This document shows positions 56,401 to 64,000 of a DNA stretch of 64,000 nt, in pieces. Numbering within the stretch: the first letter of the stretch is position 1; each line of letters opens with the position of its first letter. The position numbers and the translations under genes are program-made. The notes under the pieces were generated by a model, which searched no databases, was not told the DNA's origin, and saw only the letters and a program-made list of their open reading frames with translations. Source of the stretch: Moorena sp. SIO3I8 (GTDB lineage Bacteria; Cyanobacteriota; Cyanobacteriia; Cyanobacteriales; Coleofasciculaceae); contig NZ_JAAHHW010000005.1 in NCBI RefSeq assembly GCF_010692325.1, positions 46,446 through 110,445 on the forward strand, in the 5' to 3' direction.

Positions 56401-57192
56401 CGTAACTCCGTAAAAGTGGTTATTGATGCCTACAATGGCGATGTTAGTTTCTACATAGCTGACCCAAAAGACCCGATTATTCAAACTTGGAGTAAGATTT
56501 TACCAAATTTCTTCAAGTCACTGGATCAGATGCCCACCAACCTGCGGACTCATCTGCGCTACCCCATTGATCTATTTAATATCCAATCCGAGCGCTTGCT
56601 AGCATATCACATGACTGACCCCCAGGTCTTTTACAACCAAGAGGATTTGTGGCGGATTCCCCAGGAAATTTATGCTGGTAAATCTCAACCAGTGGAACCC
56701 TACTACATTATCATGAAACTCCCCAAGGAGAAATCAGAAGAATTTATCTTGCTCCACCCCTATACACCTACAGGTCGTAATAATTTAATTGGTTGGCTAG
56801 CTGGTCGCTCTGATGGGGATCAATATGGCAAGTTACTCCTGTATCAGTTTCCCAAGCAACAACTCATCTATGGACCAGAGCAAATTGAAGCTCTGATTAA
56901 TCAAGATCCAGTCATCTCTCAACAAATTTCCTTATGGAATCAAAAAGGTTCAAGAGCAGTTCAGGGGAATCTTTTGGTTATTCCCATCGAGCAATCGCTA
57001 CTCTATGTTGAGCCATTGTATTTAGAAGCTGAGCAAAATAGTCTCCCAACATTAGTGCGAGTTATTGTGGTTTATCAAAACCAGATTATTATGGCTCAAA
57101 ATCTAAAAGAGGCACTTGATGCCATCTTTAAGCCAGAGCAAAGTAAGACATCAGCAATTGTACGTCCAGTCGAGGAAACTGCACTCCCTTAG
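53434..57192 (+). CDS. UPF0182 family membrane protein with a repeat-derived insertion
   Basis: The N-terminal 400 residues contain about seven membrane helices (TGLLGLWIAWNLLSHLVAEI; LLPFALALSVLVGVVLLYYG and others); the rest is a large extracytoplasmic domain with YNLLYSTRGVAYGASYTNVS, ERPYIARTIALTRAAFDLDS, SGGGEGFKGSLYTSSPEIRD and NLIGWLAGRSDGDQYGKLLL, typical of UPF0182 (COG1615), whose function is unknown. At 1252 residues it is about 250 longer than the family. The excess, residues about 513-767, is low-complexity: pentapeptides of the LNVxR type, then seven 13-residue units NNLGQKATLREQP, then Gln/Pro/Thr/Ser-rich sequence. The flanking domain resumes normally at IAPRELDYDAVPKQ. Confidence 0.85.
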   Translation: MTKLLRWVTGLLGLWIAWNLLSHLVAEILWFTEVDYLSAFLLHLQTQLSLWGIVFSLSLGFLLTNLRLANHFKHPENLADLEITWLKGFKTLDSSSLTLNQTQLNSPSPIVRSGVRPRGKFSRKRPAFRLRSLLPFALALSVLVGVVLLYYGKMAFSVWHFNRETLSATFLSEATPPLPSPLGWVSLGKLFLSESRSHLVWQLGMISAVMVGLMVNTQLWLRVIALALSFSWAMVISEQWGRILEYFYPTHFNTTEPLFRQDIGFYVFGVPVWQLLDFWLGGLFLFGLVAVWLIYLTSGNSLSDGKFPGFSQNQLRHLYGLGSAVSAITAFHYWFSRYNLLYSTRGVAYGASYTNVSVKLPFNTGLSILAFAIALLLLLRSIVWIRRLPTKIPIALWILGLYLGIWGIAGVILPAAVQRFKVEPNELALERPYIARTIALTRAAFDLDSVEVETFNPQGNLTSTDLEKNHLTIDNIPLWDTRPLLQSNRQLQQLRLYYKFPDANFDRYTIKVNPNQLKAGLKAGLKAGFNVEKLKVGKLKVDEKLNVSKLNVDRLNVGRLNVARLNLDWLNLDWLNVGKLKVDEKLNVSKLNVDRLNVGRLNVARLNLDWLNLDWLNLDWLNVGKLKVESSKNPLQPNNLGQKATLREQPNNLGQKATLREQPNNLGQKATLREQANNLGQKATLREQANNLGQKATLREQANNLGQKATLREQASNLGQKATLREQASNFQPNNLQPSTKQPSTSRKPSTKQPSTLIKPSKTHKQQVLIAPRELDYDAVPKQAQTWVNKHLVYTHGYGFTLSAVNQVGEGGLPYYFIKDIGSGGGEGFKGSLYTSSPEIRDSIPIGQPRIYYGELTNNYIMTSTKTQELDYPSGDDNVYNTYDGTGGIALNSFWRRLVFAQYLKDWQMVLTGNFTPETRLLFRRNIRQRIQEIAPFLRYDADPYLVIADTSQAESGVTKNYLYWIVDGYTTSDRYPYADPGDNQFNYIRNSVKVVIDAYNGDVSFYIADPKDPIIQTWSKILPNFFKSLDQMPTNLRTHLRYPIDLFNIQSERLLAYHMTDPQVFYNQEDLWRIPQEIYAGKSQPVEPYYIIMKLPKEKSEEFILLHPYTPTGRNNLIGWLAGRSDGDQYGKLLLYQFPKQQLIYGPEQIEALINQDPVISQQISLWNQKGSRAVQGNLLVIPIEQSLLYVEPLYLEAEQNSLPTLVRVIVVYQNQIIMAQNLKEALDAIFKPEQSKTSAIVRPVEETALP
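54975..55320 (+). repeat. 15-bp tandem repeat coding LNVxR/LNLDW pentapeptides
   Basis: TTGAATGTTGGCAGG-like 15-bp units repeat about 22 times in frame inside the UPF0182 gene, with a higher-order block (KLKVDEKLNVSKLNVDRLNV onward) duplicated at about 55034 and 55166. Divisibility by three keeps the frame open. Confidence 0.9.
55343..55615 (+). repeat. seven tandem 39-bp units built from the dispersed palindrome family
   Basis: Units start at 55343 and every 39 bp to 55577. Each holds TTGGCCAAAAGGCCACGCTA and then CGCGAACAA and encodes NNLGQKATLREQ plus P or A. The same palindrome plus ACGCTACGCGAAC sequence occurs singly at several other places in the window (2709, 2792, 3289, 30464). Confidence 0.95.
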
Positions 57193-57398
57193 CTAATCTA
57201 GCTAAATCCGGTTGTCATACCCTTAATAAAAATCTCCCCATCTCCCCAAACTTCCCAAACTTCCCACACTTCCCACACTCCTCAAACTTGCCACACTTCC
57301 GATGATGGGTATTCAACCAGAGTTGATATTATGGCTAAATTTCATGGCTAAATCTAAAATCTCTGGTAGAGACTCTAACCTTTGAGGGGAACATATCC

Positions 57399-59084
57399 AT
57401 GCCGGAGAATTTGAGAAGCCAAGTGGTTACCCAAGGTGTTCAGCGAGCGCCTAACCGAGCCATGCTGAGGGCTGTTGGTTTCACTGATGACGATTTTACT
57501 AAGCCCATTGTTGGTCTTGCTAATGGCTACAGCACTATTACTCCGTGCAATTTGGGGTTAAATGATTTGGCCAAACGAGCAGAGGCGGGATTGACAACTG
57601 CTGGTGCTATGGCTCAAATGTTTGGTACAATTACGATTAGTGACGGGATTTCCATGGGAACGGAAGGGATGAAATATTCCCTGGTATCCCGGGAAGTAAT
57701 TGCTGATTCCATTGAGACCGCTTGTAATGGCCAAAGTATGGATGGAGTTTTGGCCATTGGCGGCTGCGATAAGAATATGCCAGGGGCGATGATTGCCATT
57801 GCCAGGATGAATATCCCAGCAATTTTCGTTTATGGTGGCACGATTAAACCTGGACATCTAGATGGTGAAGATTTAACGGTAGTTAGTGCCTTTGAAGCGG
57901 TTGGGAAACACAGTGCTGGCAAGATTGATGACGCTAAACTCAAGGCGGTGGAACTCAACGCTTGCCCTGGTGCTGGTTCCTGTGGCGGCATGTTTACCGC
58001 TAATACTATGTCCTCTGCTTTTGAGGCAATGGGGATGAGTTTGCCCTATTCTTCTACCATGGCGGCGGAAGATGTTGAAAAAGCCGATAGTGCTGAGAAA
58101 TCTGCTTTTGTGTTAGTCGAAGCAATTCGCCAGCAAATACTACCTAGGCATATTCTAACACGAAAGGCTTTTGAGAATGCGATCGCAGTAATTATGGCAG
58201 TAGGTGGTTCCACCAACTCCGTCTTGCATCTGTTAGGGATCGCCCATGCTGCTGGAGTAGCCTTATCCATTGATGACTTTGAAACCATCCGGGCTAAAGT
58301 ACCAGTCCTGTGTGACCTCAAACCCAGTGGTCGCTATGTCACTGTCAATTTGCACCGCGCCGGGGGGATTCCCCAAGTGATGAAAATGCTGTTGGTCCAT
58401 GATTTGCTCCATGGGGATGCTTTGACCATTTCCGGCCAAACTATAGCGGAAGTGTTAGCAGATGTACCTGATCAACCCCCTGCTGACCAAGATGTAATTC
58501 GTCCTTGGGATAATCCTGTGTATGCTCAAGGACACTTAGCCATTCTGAAAGGCAATCTGGCCACAGAAGGCTCAGTAGCAAAGATTACTGGGGTAAAAAA
58601 TCCTCAAATCACCGGTCCAGCACGAGTATTTGAATCCGAGGAAGCCTGCTTAGATGCGATTCTGGCCGGTAAAATCAACTCTGGTGATGTGATTGTGGTG
58701 CGCTATGAAGGACCAAAGGGTGGCCCAGGCATGCGGGAAATGCTGGCTCCCACATCAGCCATTATTGGTGCTGGGTTAGGTGATTCGGTCGGATTAATTA
58801 CCGATGGACGATTTTCTGGAGGTACTTATGGCATGGTAGTCGGTCATGTCGCACCAGAAGCAGCGGTTGGAGGTGCGATCGCATTAGTCCAGGAAGGGGA
58901 TATGATTACCATTGATGCCCATCAGCGTTCCTTACAACTAAATGTGTCCGATCAAGAATTAGAGCAACGCCGTGCTAGTTGGCAACCACCCAAGCCCCGT
59001 TATACCACAGGGGTATTGGCAAAGTATGCCACCTTAGTCTCTTCCAGTAGTGTCGGAGCAGTAACGGATTTAGATTTGGATTAA
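57399..59084 (+). CDS. ilvD: dihydroxy-acid dehydratase
   Basis: The 561-residue protein starts [20 protein letters not shown]. Cluster ligands are in [19 protein letters not shown] and [20 protein letters not shown], as in IlvD/Edd enzymes with a [2Fe-2S] cluster. Other conserved parts are [40 protein letters not shown] and [20 protein letters not shown]. It catalyses the third step of valine and isoleucine synthesis. The start follows GAGGGGAAC about 10 nt upstream. Confidence 0.97.
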   Translation: MPENLRSQVVTQGVQRAPNRAMLRAVGFTDDDFTKPIVGLANGYSTITPCNLGLNDLAKRAEAGLTTAGAMAQMFGTITISDGISMGTEGMKYSLVSREVIADSIETACNGQSMDGVLAIGGCDKNMPGAMIAIARMNIPAIFVYGGTIKPGHLDGEDLTVVSAFEAVGKHSAGKIDDAKLKAVELNACPGAGSCGGMFTANTMSSAFEAMGMSLPYSSTMAAEDVEKADSAEKSAFVLVEAIRQQILPRHILTRKAFENAIAVIMAVGGSTNSVLHLLGIAHAAGVALSIDDFETIRAKVPVLCDLKPSGRYVTVNLHRAGGIPQVMKMLLVHDLLHGDALTISGQTIAEVLADVPDQPPADQDVIRPWDNPVYAQGHLAILKGNLATEGSVAKITGVKNPQITGPARVFESEEACLDAILAGKINSGDVIVVRYEGPKGGPGMREMLAPTSAIIGAGLGDSVGLITDGRFSGGTYGMVVGHVAPEAAVGGAIALVQEGDMITIDAHQRSLQLNVSDQELEQRRASWQPPKPRYTTGVLAKYATLVSSSSVGAVTDLDLD

Positions 59085-59565
<481 letters not shown>

Positions 59566-61272
59566 ATGATGCATAACGCCCTGAAAAGGTTGTCTCAACA
59601 TCAATTTGTACTTGGTTGGCTGCTAGGGGGGCTACTGTTTCGGTGTATCATTGCTTTCTGGCTTTACCCTGGTATTGATGAAGCCTATTACTATGTCTAT
59701 AGCCTGCATCTAGACTGGAGTTATTTTGATCACCCAGTTTTAGTTGCCCTGACTACTGGCTTTGGGACTTGGATAACGGGAGAGGTTTCCCAATTCACTA
59801 TTCGTCTGGGTGCCCTGATTTTGTATACAGGTAGCCTATTGCTACTGTATCTGACTAGCACTCATCTATTTAACACCAAAGCAGCTCGATTGACGTTAGC
59901 GATCGCTACCATTATTCCGATTTTTCAAATTGGCTTTGGTGTGCTTAGCTTACCCGATAGTCCCCTGATATTTTTCTGGTCAGCTAGTTTGTTATGTGCT
60001 GCTTACGAATTTTTTCCCCTAAGAGGGAAACATTCAAGGAAAAAATTCTCTAGTCAACCCAATAGTTTATATTACAATACTCCACACCCTAACCCCCACA
60101 CCCTAACCCCTATTTATGATTCATACCGACCTAGCTATCGGTTAGCACTCCTAGGTATTTTAGTAGGTTTAGCTTGTCTAGGTAAATATCATGGCTTTGT
60201 TTTGGGATTAGGATTAGTTGGTTTTTGCTTAACGAGTCCACGTCATCGTTGTGCATTGTTGTCACCTTGGGCATGGCTAGGTTTAATGTTATTTATCATA
60301 ACTATTTTTCCAATTTGGTACTGGAATATACAGCATGATTGGATATCGTTTACTTTCCATTTATCCACCCGTTTTAAACCAGAGCCAGAGGTACCTCAGC
60401 AGGGCTACAATTGGCTAAATGTATTAGTGATAGTTTTATCTGGGATAGCTTATCTTTTCCCTACGATGGCATTGCCGATGTGGTGGGTGAGTTTGCGATC
60501 GCTACTTGCTCAATTTACCGGGTATAGCAAGACATCAAAATTGGAGTCAAGATTGATCCTATGGGTATCCCTACCCCTAGTTCTAGGCTTTACCCTCTTA
60601 GCAGGATATCACCAAATTTTGCCCACTTGGCCGATGCCAGGATTTTGGGGGATAACCTTACTACTAGGGCAACAGGCGCAACAGTGGCAAATGCGTTCGC
60701 CCTTAGGCGGGCACAAAGTGCGATCGCGCCGTTGGGTTGACCGATGGCTAAAGGGTTCAGCCATAGCAATAGCTAGCCTATTATTGTTTGTGCTGCTACA
60801 TATCACTACAGGAACACTGCAAAAATCCGGTCACTATGCTTTACTGGGGGGTTTTGTCTCTCCCAAGGATGACCCCTCTACAGAACTGATTGATATTCAG
60901 CAACTGCGACAAGGATTTGCTCAGTCTCCTGTCCTAAGTGAAGCATTACAAAAGTCTAGCTTTGTCTTTAGTAATGGGTATTATATCAGTGGGATCGTAG
61001 GGATGGCGATTACTCCCCTGACCTCTACACCAATTACCTGCTTGGGAGAGGATATGCGTGGTTTTATGGTCTGGTTCCAGCCGGAGCAATGGTTGGGTAA
61101 AGATGGACTATACGTTACTCTGGAGCGATTTCAAGAGTTGACAGATAGCTATCGAGCTTATTTTCAGGATATGCAGGAAATAGGGACAGTGCCGATTCGA
61201 CGGGCTGGAGCAGTCACAGAGGTTTTCCATGTGTATTGGGCGACTAAGATGGTCAAGCCTTATCCTAGATAA
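59566..61272 (+). CDS. ArnT/PMT-type (GT-C fold) glycosyltransferase
   Basis: The 568-residue polytopic protein has the GT39/GT83 signature near the N-terminus: LYPGIDEAYYYVYSLHLDWS (catalytic-type DEAYY at residues 38-42) and YFDHPVLVAL, then about 10 further membrane helices (KAARLTLAIATIIPIFQIGF; LLGILVGLACLGKYHGFVLG; PIWYWNIQHDWISFTFHL). The C-terminal 150 residues are soluble. Enzymes of this family move sugars from undecaprenyl or dolichyl phosphate to lipid A or proteins; the acceptor is unknown. A short palindromic repeat copy is inserted in frame at about residue 375 (QMRSPLGGHKVRSRRW). Confidence 0.8.
   Translation: MMHNALKRLSQHQFVLGWLLGGLLFRCIIAFWLYPGIDEAYYYVYSLHLDWSYFDHPVLVALTTGFGTWITGEVSQFTIRLGALILYTGSLLLLYLTSTHLFNTKAARLTLAIATIIPIFQIGFGVLSLPDSPLIFFWSASLLCAAYEFFPLRGKHSRKKFSSQPNSLYYNTPHPNPHTLTPIYDSYRPSYRLALLGILVGLACLGKYHGFVLGLGLVGFCLTSPRHRCALLSPWAWLGLMLFIITIFPIWYWNIQHDWISFTFHLSTRFKPEPEVPQQGYNWLNVLVIVLSGIAYLFPTMALPMWWVSLRSLLAQFTGYSKTSKLESRLILWVSLPLVLGFTLLAGYHQILPTWPMPGFWGITLLLGQQAQQWQMRSPLGGHKVRSRRWVDRWLKGSAIAIASLLLFVLLHITTGTLQKSGHYALLGGFVSPKDDPSTELIDIQQLRQGFAQSPVLSEALQKSSFVFSNGYYISGIVGMAITPLTSTPITCLGEDMRGFMVWFQPEQWLGKDGLYVTLERFQELTDSYRAYFQDMQEIGTVPIRRAGAVTEVFHVYWATKMVKPYPR
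60691..60730. repeat. two-hairpin palindromic repeat inside the glycosyltransferase gene
   Basis: TGCGTTCGCCCTTAGGCGGG continues into CACAAAGTGCGATCGCG, giving the hairpins CGCC-CTTA-GGCG and GCAC-AAA-GTGC side by side. The same sequence occurs inverted at 61840-61882. Confidence 0.85.
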
Positions 61273-61300
61273 GAGCTCGAATCAGTCACAGACCTAGGAT

Positions 61301-61591
61301 TCAAGGTTTTCTCAGTCGCTCTGCACGGATACAGCCTCCCTCCCAATCCCACTTCGGGTCAGATTCATTGGGCTTATATTGCGCCCAAGCATTGCCACTC
61401 TCATCCTGATACAAGGCTGTAATCTCGGCAGTAGCTCTACTTCCCCAAGGCGCTTTTATTCTAATCTGGTCTTGGCACTGGAAAACTTCACCCTCAGAAT
61501 TAGTAACGCTCTTGAGTGCGATTTGGGGTTTGCGCTCAATTGAGGGTATTCTTTTGATGACTAATTTTTTTGGCGGTTCTGGTTCTGTCAA
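61301..61591 (-). CDS. conserved hypothetical cyanobacterial protein
   Basis: A 96-residue soluble protein: PPKKLVIKRIPSIERKPQIA, FQCQDQIRIKAPWGSRATAE, ITALYQDESGNAWAQYKPNE and WDWEGGCIRAERLRKP. The pattern of beta strands with conserved Trp and Gly suggests a small barrel domain. It is convergent with the glycosyltransferase gene. No function is recognised. Confidence 0.7.
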   Translation of the reverse strand: MTEPEPPKKLVIKRIPSIERKPQIALKSVTNSEGEVFQCQDQIRIKAPWGSRATAEITALYQDESGNAWAQYKPNESDPKWDWEGGCIRAERLRKP

Positions 61592-61839
61592 GTTTCTTGA
61601 GGAATTGTAGTATCGATTACTTTCTTTTATTTTAGACGCTAGATACTAGCAAGTCGCAAGGGTGTAAGTTGGTAAGTAATCAGGGGTAATGACATCTTAC
61701 CTGGCAACATCCCTACTTCCAAGCACATGCCATTATCTATCCTGGCAGGCTACATGATTGTTTGTATTGAGGACAATAAAAAACCAACCTACACTCCCCT
61801 ATCGGATGAGTGTAGCTTGGTCCGTCATTCCAAATCGCC

Positions 61840-61882
61840 CTTTGCGATGGCACTTCGTGCCCGCCTAAGGGCGAACGCAAAG
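61840..61882. repeat. two-hairpin palindromic repeat at the 3' end of the DUF1772 gene
   Basis: On the minus strand TTTGCGTTCGCCCTTAGGCG continues GGCACGAAGTGCCATCGCAAA. The outer stem TTTGCG/CGCAAA encloses two hairpins (CGCC/GGCG and GGCAC/GTGCC), a three-way junction. The repeat supplies the stop codon (CCC TTAG reading CCT TAG) of the DUF1772 gene. Confidence 0.8.
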
Positions 61883-62359
61883 GGAAATTGTAAACAGCAT
61901 CGCTGCCAAAACTGCTGCTACCGTCCGAACGTGATTCCAAAATGTCCAATCCGTCAGGAATCTTGCCCATAGGGTTGTAGCTTCAGTACTGTCTGGCGTG
62001 ACGATCGCGAGGGCATCATTCAGGGGGATATTGCAGGCGAAGGTAACGCCAATTGTGCCAATCAGATAAAGCAGAGTACCGGCCAACCAATAGACAGCAC
62101 CTGGTTGATGCGACTGCAACAGTAACGAAATAGTCAGCAATGTGCCAGCAGCAGCGGTTCCCAGAAATGCCAGCATAAACCAGGGATTGATCACAGTAAT
62201 ATTGATCGATTGCATGGTAGCAATACCCTGTGCTGGTGGTTGCTGAGCCAGAGCCTTCATCACAAAGGTCGAAAAGGCGAAGAAGATGCCAGCGGCCAGA
62301 CTACTGCCGATTGCTGTTAACAGCATTAGAGAAAAGCGGAAGTTGTGAACAGTTACCAT
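61865..62359 (-). CDS. DUF1772 (anthrone oxygenase-like) membrane protein
   Basis: The 164-residue protein has four membrane helices: LMLLTAIGSSLAAGIFFAFS, INPWFMLAFLGTAAAGTLLT, YWLAGTLLYLIGTIGVTFAC and VRTVAAVLAAMLFTISLCVR. IPLNDALAIV and WTFWNHVRTVAAVLAA are the conserved DUF1772 segments. The extreme C-terminus (CVRP then stop) is formed by a palindromic repeat, so a few native residues are probably missing. It is 229 bp from the reductase gene on the same strand, and both are divergent from the AraC-type regulator, which may control them. Confidence 0.85.
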   Translation of the reverse strand: MVTVHNFRFSLMLLTAIGSSLAAGIFFAFSTFVMKALAQQPPAQGIATMQSINITVINPWFMLAFLGTAAAGTLLTISLLLQSHQPGAVYWLAGTLLYLIGTIGVTFACNIPLNDALAIVTPDSTEATTLWARFLTDWTFWNHVRTVAAVLAAMLFTISLCVRP

Positions 62360-62588
62360 AAAGTCTCCTGGGAATTTTCGTGTTTTGTGAAAGTGTTTAA
62401 TATCTAAGCGGTCAGCGGTCAGCCGTCAGCGGTCAGTTTTTGGCTGATATTTCATTAAGCATTCAGATGTTTGACATTCCTAAACTCCGAAACTCAGTCA
62501 TAGCTTACTTTTGACTTCTGACTTCTAACTTCTGACTTGCGCTATAGCTGATAGCTGATAGCTGATAGCTGAATGCTGAATGCTTACT

Positions 62589-63218
62589 TCAATACGACAA
62601 ACTTGGTGTCTTGTGAATATACTTTTCATCTGCCAGTTGCTTCAATATGAAATCAGCGACATCAGCACGAGAAATTTTGAGTTTTGATGTCTTATCGTTA
62701 CTTGGAAATCCGTGTCGATATTTGCCAGTGCGATTCCCATCTACAAAGGCTCCAGGACGAACAATTGTCCAGTCTAGACTGCTTTGCTGAACATAGTTCT
62801 CTTGCCTTTGATGATCAGCAAACACGTGTCGTAACAGGAATCCAAACATGATATACTTCCAGAAAAAGTTCAGATTTTCCCAACTATCTCCTGCTCCAAG
62901 GGTTGATTGGCAGATAAAGCGTCGGATTCCTGCTTTTTCCATGGCGTGAATGATCTGTTGTGTTCCCTCTGACCGGATTGTCCCTGTCATCTTCTGACCT
63001 GCTCCGAGTACACACACCACTGCTTCTTGACCTTGGACCGCCTTCTCCACTGAAGTGACATCCATGACATCCCCCTGAACAACCTTGAGATTTGCGTGGT
63101 TGATATCTAGCTTGGCGGGATTCCGTGCAAATGCTGTAACCCTGTGTCCCTGCTCAAGGGCCTGTTCCACAACCTGCCGACCTGTACCACCGGTTGAACC
63201 AAAAATAAGTATATTCAT
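62589..63218 (-). CDS. NAD(P)-binding reductase, NmrA/SDR_a5-like
   Basis: The 209-residue atypical short-chain dehydrogenase has the dinucleotide motif GSTGGTG at residues 7-13, the NADP-binding basic strand end (FARNPAKL), VVQGDVMDVTSVEKAVQGQE and DWTIVRPGAFVDGNRTGKY. There is no YxxxK pair, as usual in this subgroup (flavin reductase/BLVRB-like). Role unknown, probably quinone, flavin or redox sensing. It is divergent from the AraC-type regulator with 170 bp between the starts. Confidence 0.85.
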   Translation of the reverse strand: MNILIFGSTGGTGRQVVEQALEQGHRVTAFARNPAKLDINHANLKVVQGDVMDVTSVEKAVQGQEAVVCVLGAGQKMTGTIRSEGTQQIIHAMEKAGIRRFICQSTLGAGDSWENLNFFWKYIMFGFLLRHVFADHQRQENYVQQSSLDWTIVRPGAFVDGNRTGKYRHGFPSNDKTSKLKISRADVADFILKQLADEKYIHKTPSLSY

Positions 63219-63388
63219 CTTGTTGATACTTTCTGCTTAACAATCACCCTTACAGCTTAGAAAGGCGATTGATGCTAAGCTGTCTAGTTCTTGTGGTACT
63301 ATCACAATCTTGCGATCGCTTTTCACGTTTTTGCTGGAAAGCACCCCAAGCTGACTATAATCGGAACTAGACGCACTGGAGTTGGATA

Positions 63389-63873
63389 ATGAAAAATCCT
63401 GCTATCCAACAGCCTCAAACAAATGGCTTATCCCAGAAGTCTCCCCAAACACAAAGCTGGGAGAATATTCGAGTCCAACACTTCCAACATCCTGCTGGAG
63501 AGGGAAATTGTCATTACAATGATGAGCATACCCTTTCTATCTCCCTTGCTCCTCGTCCCGTTCGGTTGCTGCAAATTCAGGCAGGCAAAACTTATACAGG
63601 GCTGTATAAAAAAGGAGACATGTCCATTACCCCTGCCAAGACACCGTTTTTTGCTCGGTGGGACAGTGATGATAATTACTTGCAGATTCGGCTTAAATCT
63701 CAGTTTATTCAAAGCGTAGCTAGCCAAACCCTTGAACAGAATCCCGATCGGCTAGAATTACTGCCTGAATTTCGGACTCGCAATCCACAGATTGAAGCGA
63801 TCGCAATCATGCTACTGACTGAACTTCAACAGGAATCTAATGGCAGCACACTTTACATAGATTCTCTGGCTAA
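63389..63873 (+). pseudogene. AraC-family regulator, 5' exon interrupted by a group II intron
   Basis: About 161 codons encode the ligand-sensing N-terminal half of an AraC-type regulator (HYNDEHTLSISLAPRPVRLL; GDMSITPAKTPFFARWDSDD; PEFRTRNPQIEAIAIMLLTE; STLYIDSLA). Coding similarity breaks after CTGGCTAA at 63873, where GTGCGGC begins a group II intron; the helix-turn-helix half must lie beyond the window. If the intron splices, the gene could be functional, so pseudogene is provisional. It is divergent from the reductase/DUF1772 genes and may regulate them. Confidence 0.75.
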
Positions 63874-64000
63874 GTGCGGCTTGTTCTGAGTAGGAGCCTC
63901 CCTCACCGGGAGGGGTATGACTCAGGTAACTCGCGGGGAAAACCCCAAAAAGAGTTATAACTATTCATCTGGATGGCGGTGCAAACCCGACCCCTAGAAG
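63874..64000 (+). mobile_element. 5' end of a group II intron (continues beyond the window)
   Basis: The sequence starts GTGCGGCTTGTTCTGAGTAG, matching the GUGYG 5' consensus of group II introns, and continues with domain I-type stems (CCTCCC/GGGAGG at about 63898-63914 and CGGGG-AAAA-CCCC near 63935). It lies exactly where the AraC-type reading is lost. Splicing, the reverse transcriptase gene and the 3' end are outside the window. Confidence 0.75.

Overview
The window is chromosomal DNA of a filamentous cyanobacterium. The evidence is the photosystem II genes psbO, psbD and psbC, the photosystem I assembly gene ycf4, ndhS, a PII gene (glnB) with the cyanobacterial Ser49 T-loop, a ValRS carrying a membrane-anchoring CAAD insertion, very frequent GCGATCGC (HIP1) sites, and large amounts of heptameric low-complexity repeat. 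The repeat style (CCCTATT/CCCTACT runs, GCTGATA runs, and the palindrome plus ACGCTACGCGAAC family) suggests Moorena or a close marine relative; that is an inference. No tRNA, rRNA or CRISPR array was recognised.

Layout. 0-5.2 kb is accessory and decaying: a sulfotransferase fragment, a hydroxyisobutyrate-dehydrogenase-like enzyme, a methyltransferase broken by an in-frame TAA, and a second methyltransferase whose 5' end is duplicated across a degraded IS701-type insertion sequence. 5.8-9.4 kb holds housekeeping genes (mrp, rodA, ndhS, a HAS-barrel gene), followed by an IS605-like element (9.36-11.16 kb) with an intact TnpB and a divergent small ribbon-helix-helix-like gene. 11.3-24.9 kb is core: valS, glnB, rdgB, phosphoglucomutase, psbO, sigF, hisS. 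25.1-29.8 kb contains a ZorA/ZorB-like proton-driven motor pair without recognisable Zorya effectors, a truncated Uma2 gene, and a TnpB pseudogene invaded by a 106-bp stem-loop element. 30-43.8 kb is core again: cry-DASH, purF, a ketoacyl synthase, a cyclophilin, ycf4, psbD-psbC, plsC, tadA, grxC.

43.8-50.2 kb is the richest accessory island: an intact IscB (RuvC plus HNH, the OMEGA ancestor of Cas9) with a structured upstream leader that fits its omega-RNA, an array of 17 GTAC-centred units at exactly 21-bp spacing, a 1231-residue NB-ARC (STAND) NTPase with about sixteen 31-residue repeats, and a divergent small membrane protein. 50.5-61.3 kb has glpX, hemA, a UPF0182 membrane protein expanded by about 250 residues of in-frame repeat DNA, ilvD and an ArnT/PMT-type glycosyltransferase. 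The window ends with a DUF1772 gene, an NAD(P)-binding reductase and a divergent AraC-type regulator interrupted by the 5' end of a group II intron.

The strongest leads are the orphan ZorAB-like motor, the 21-bp GTAC array, the stem-loop element whose loop is inverted relative to its flanks in its two copies, a dispersed hairpin family with compensating stem changes, and the concentration of RNA-guided nuclease genes (one IscB, two TnpB). None was compared with a database; all family names rest on motif recognition.
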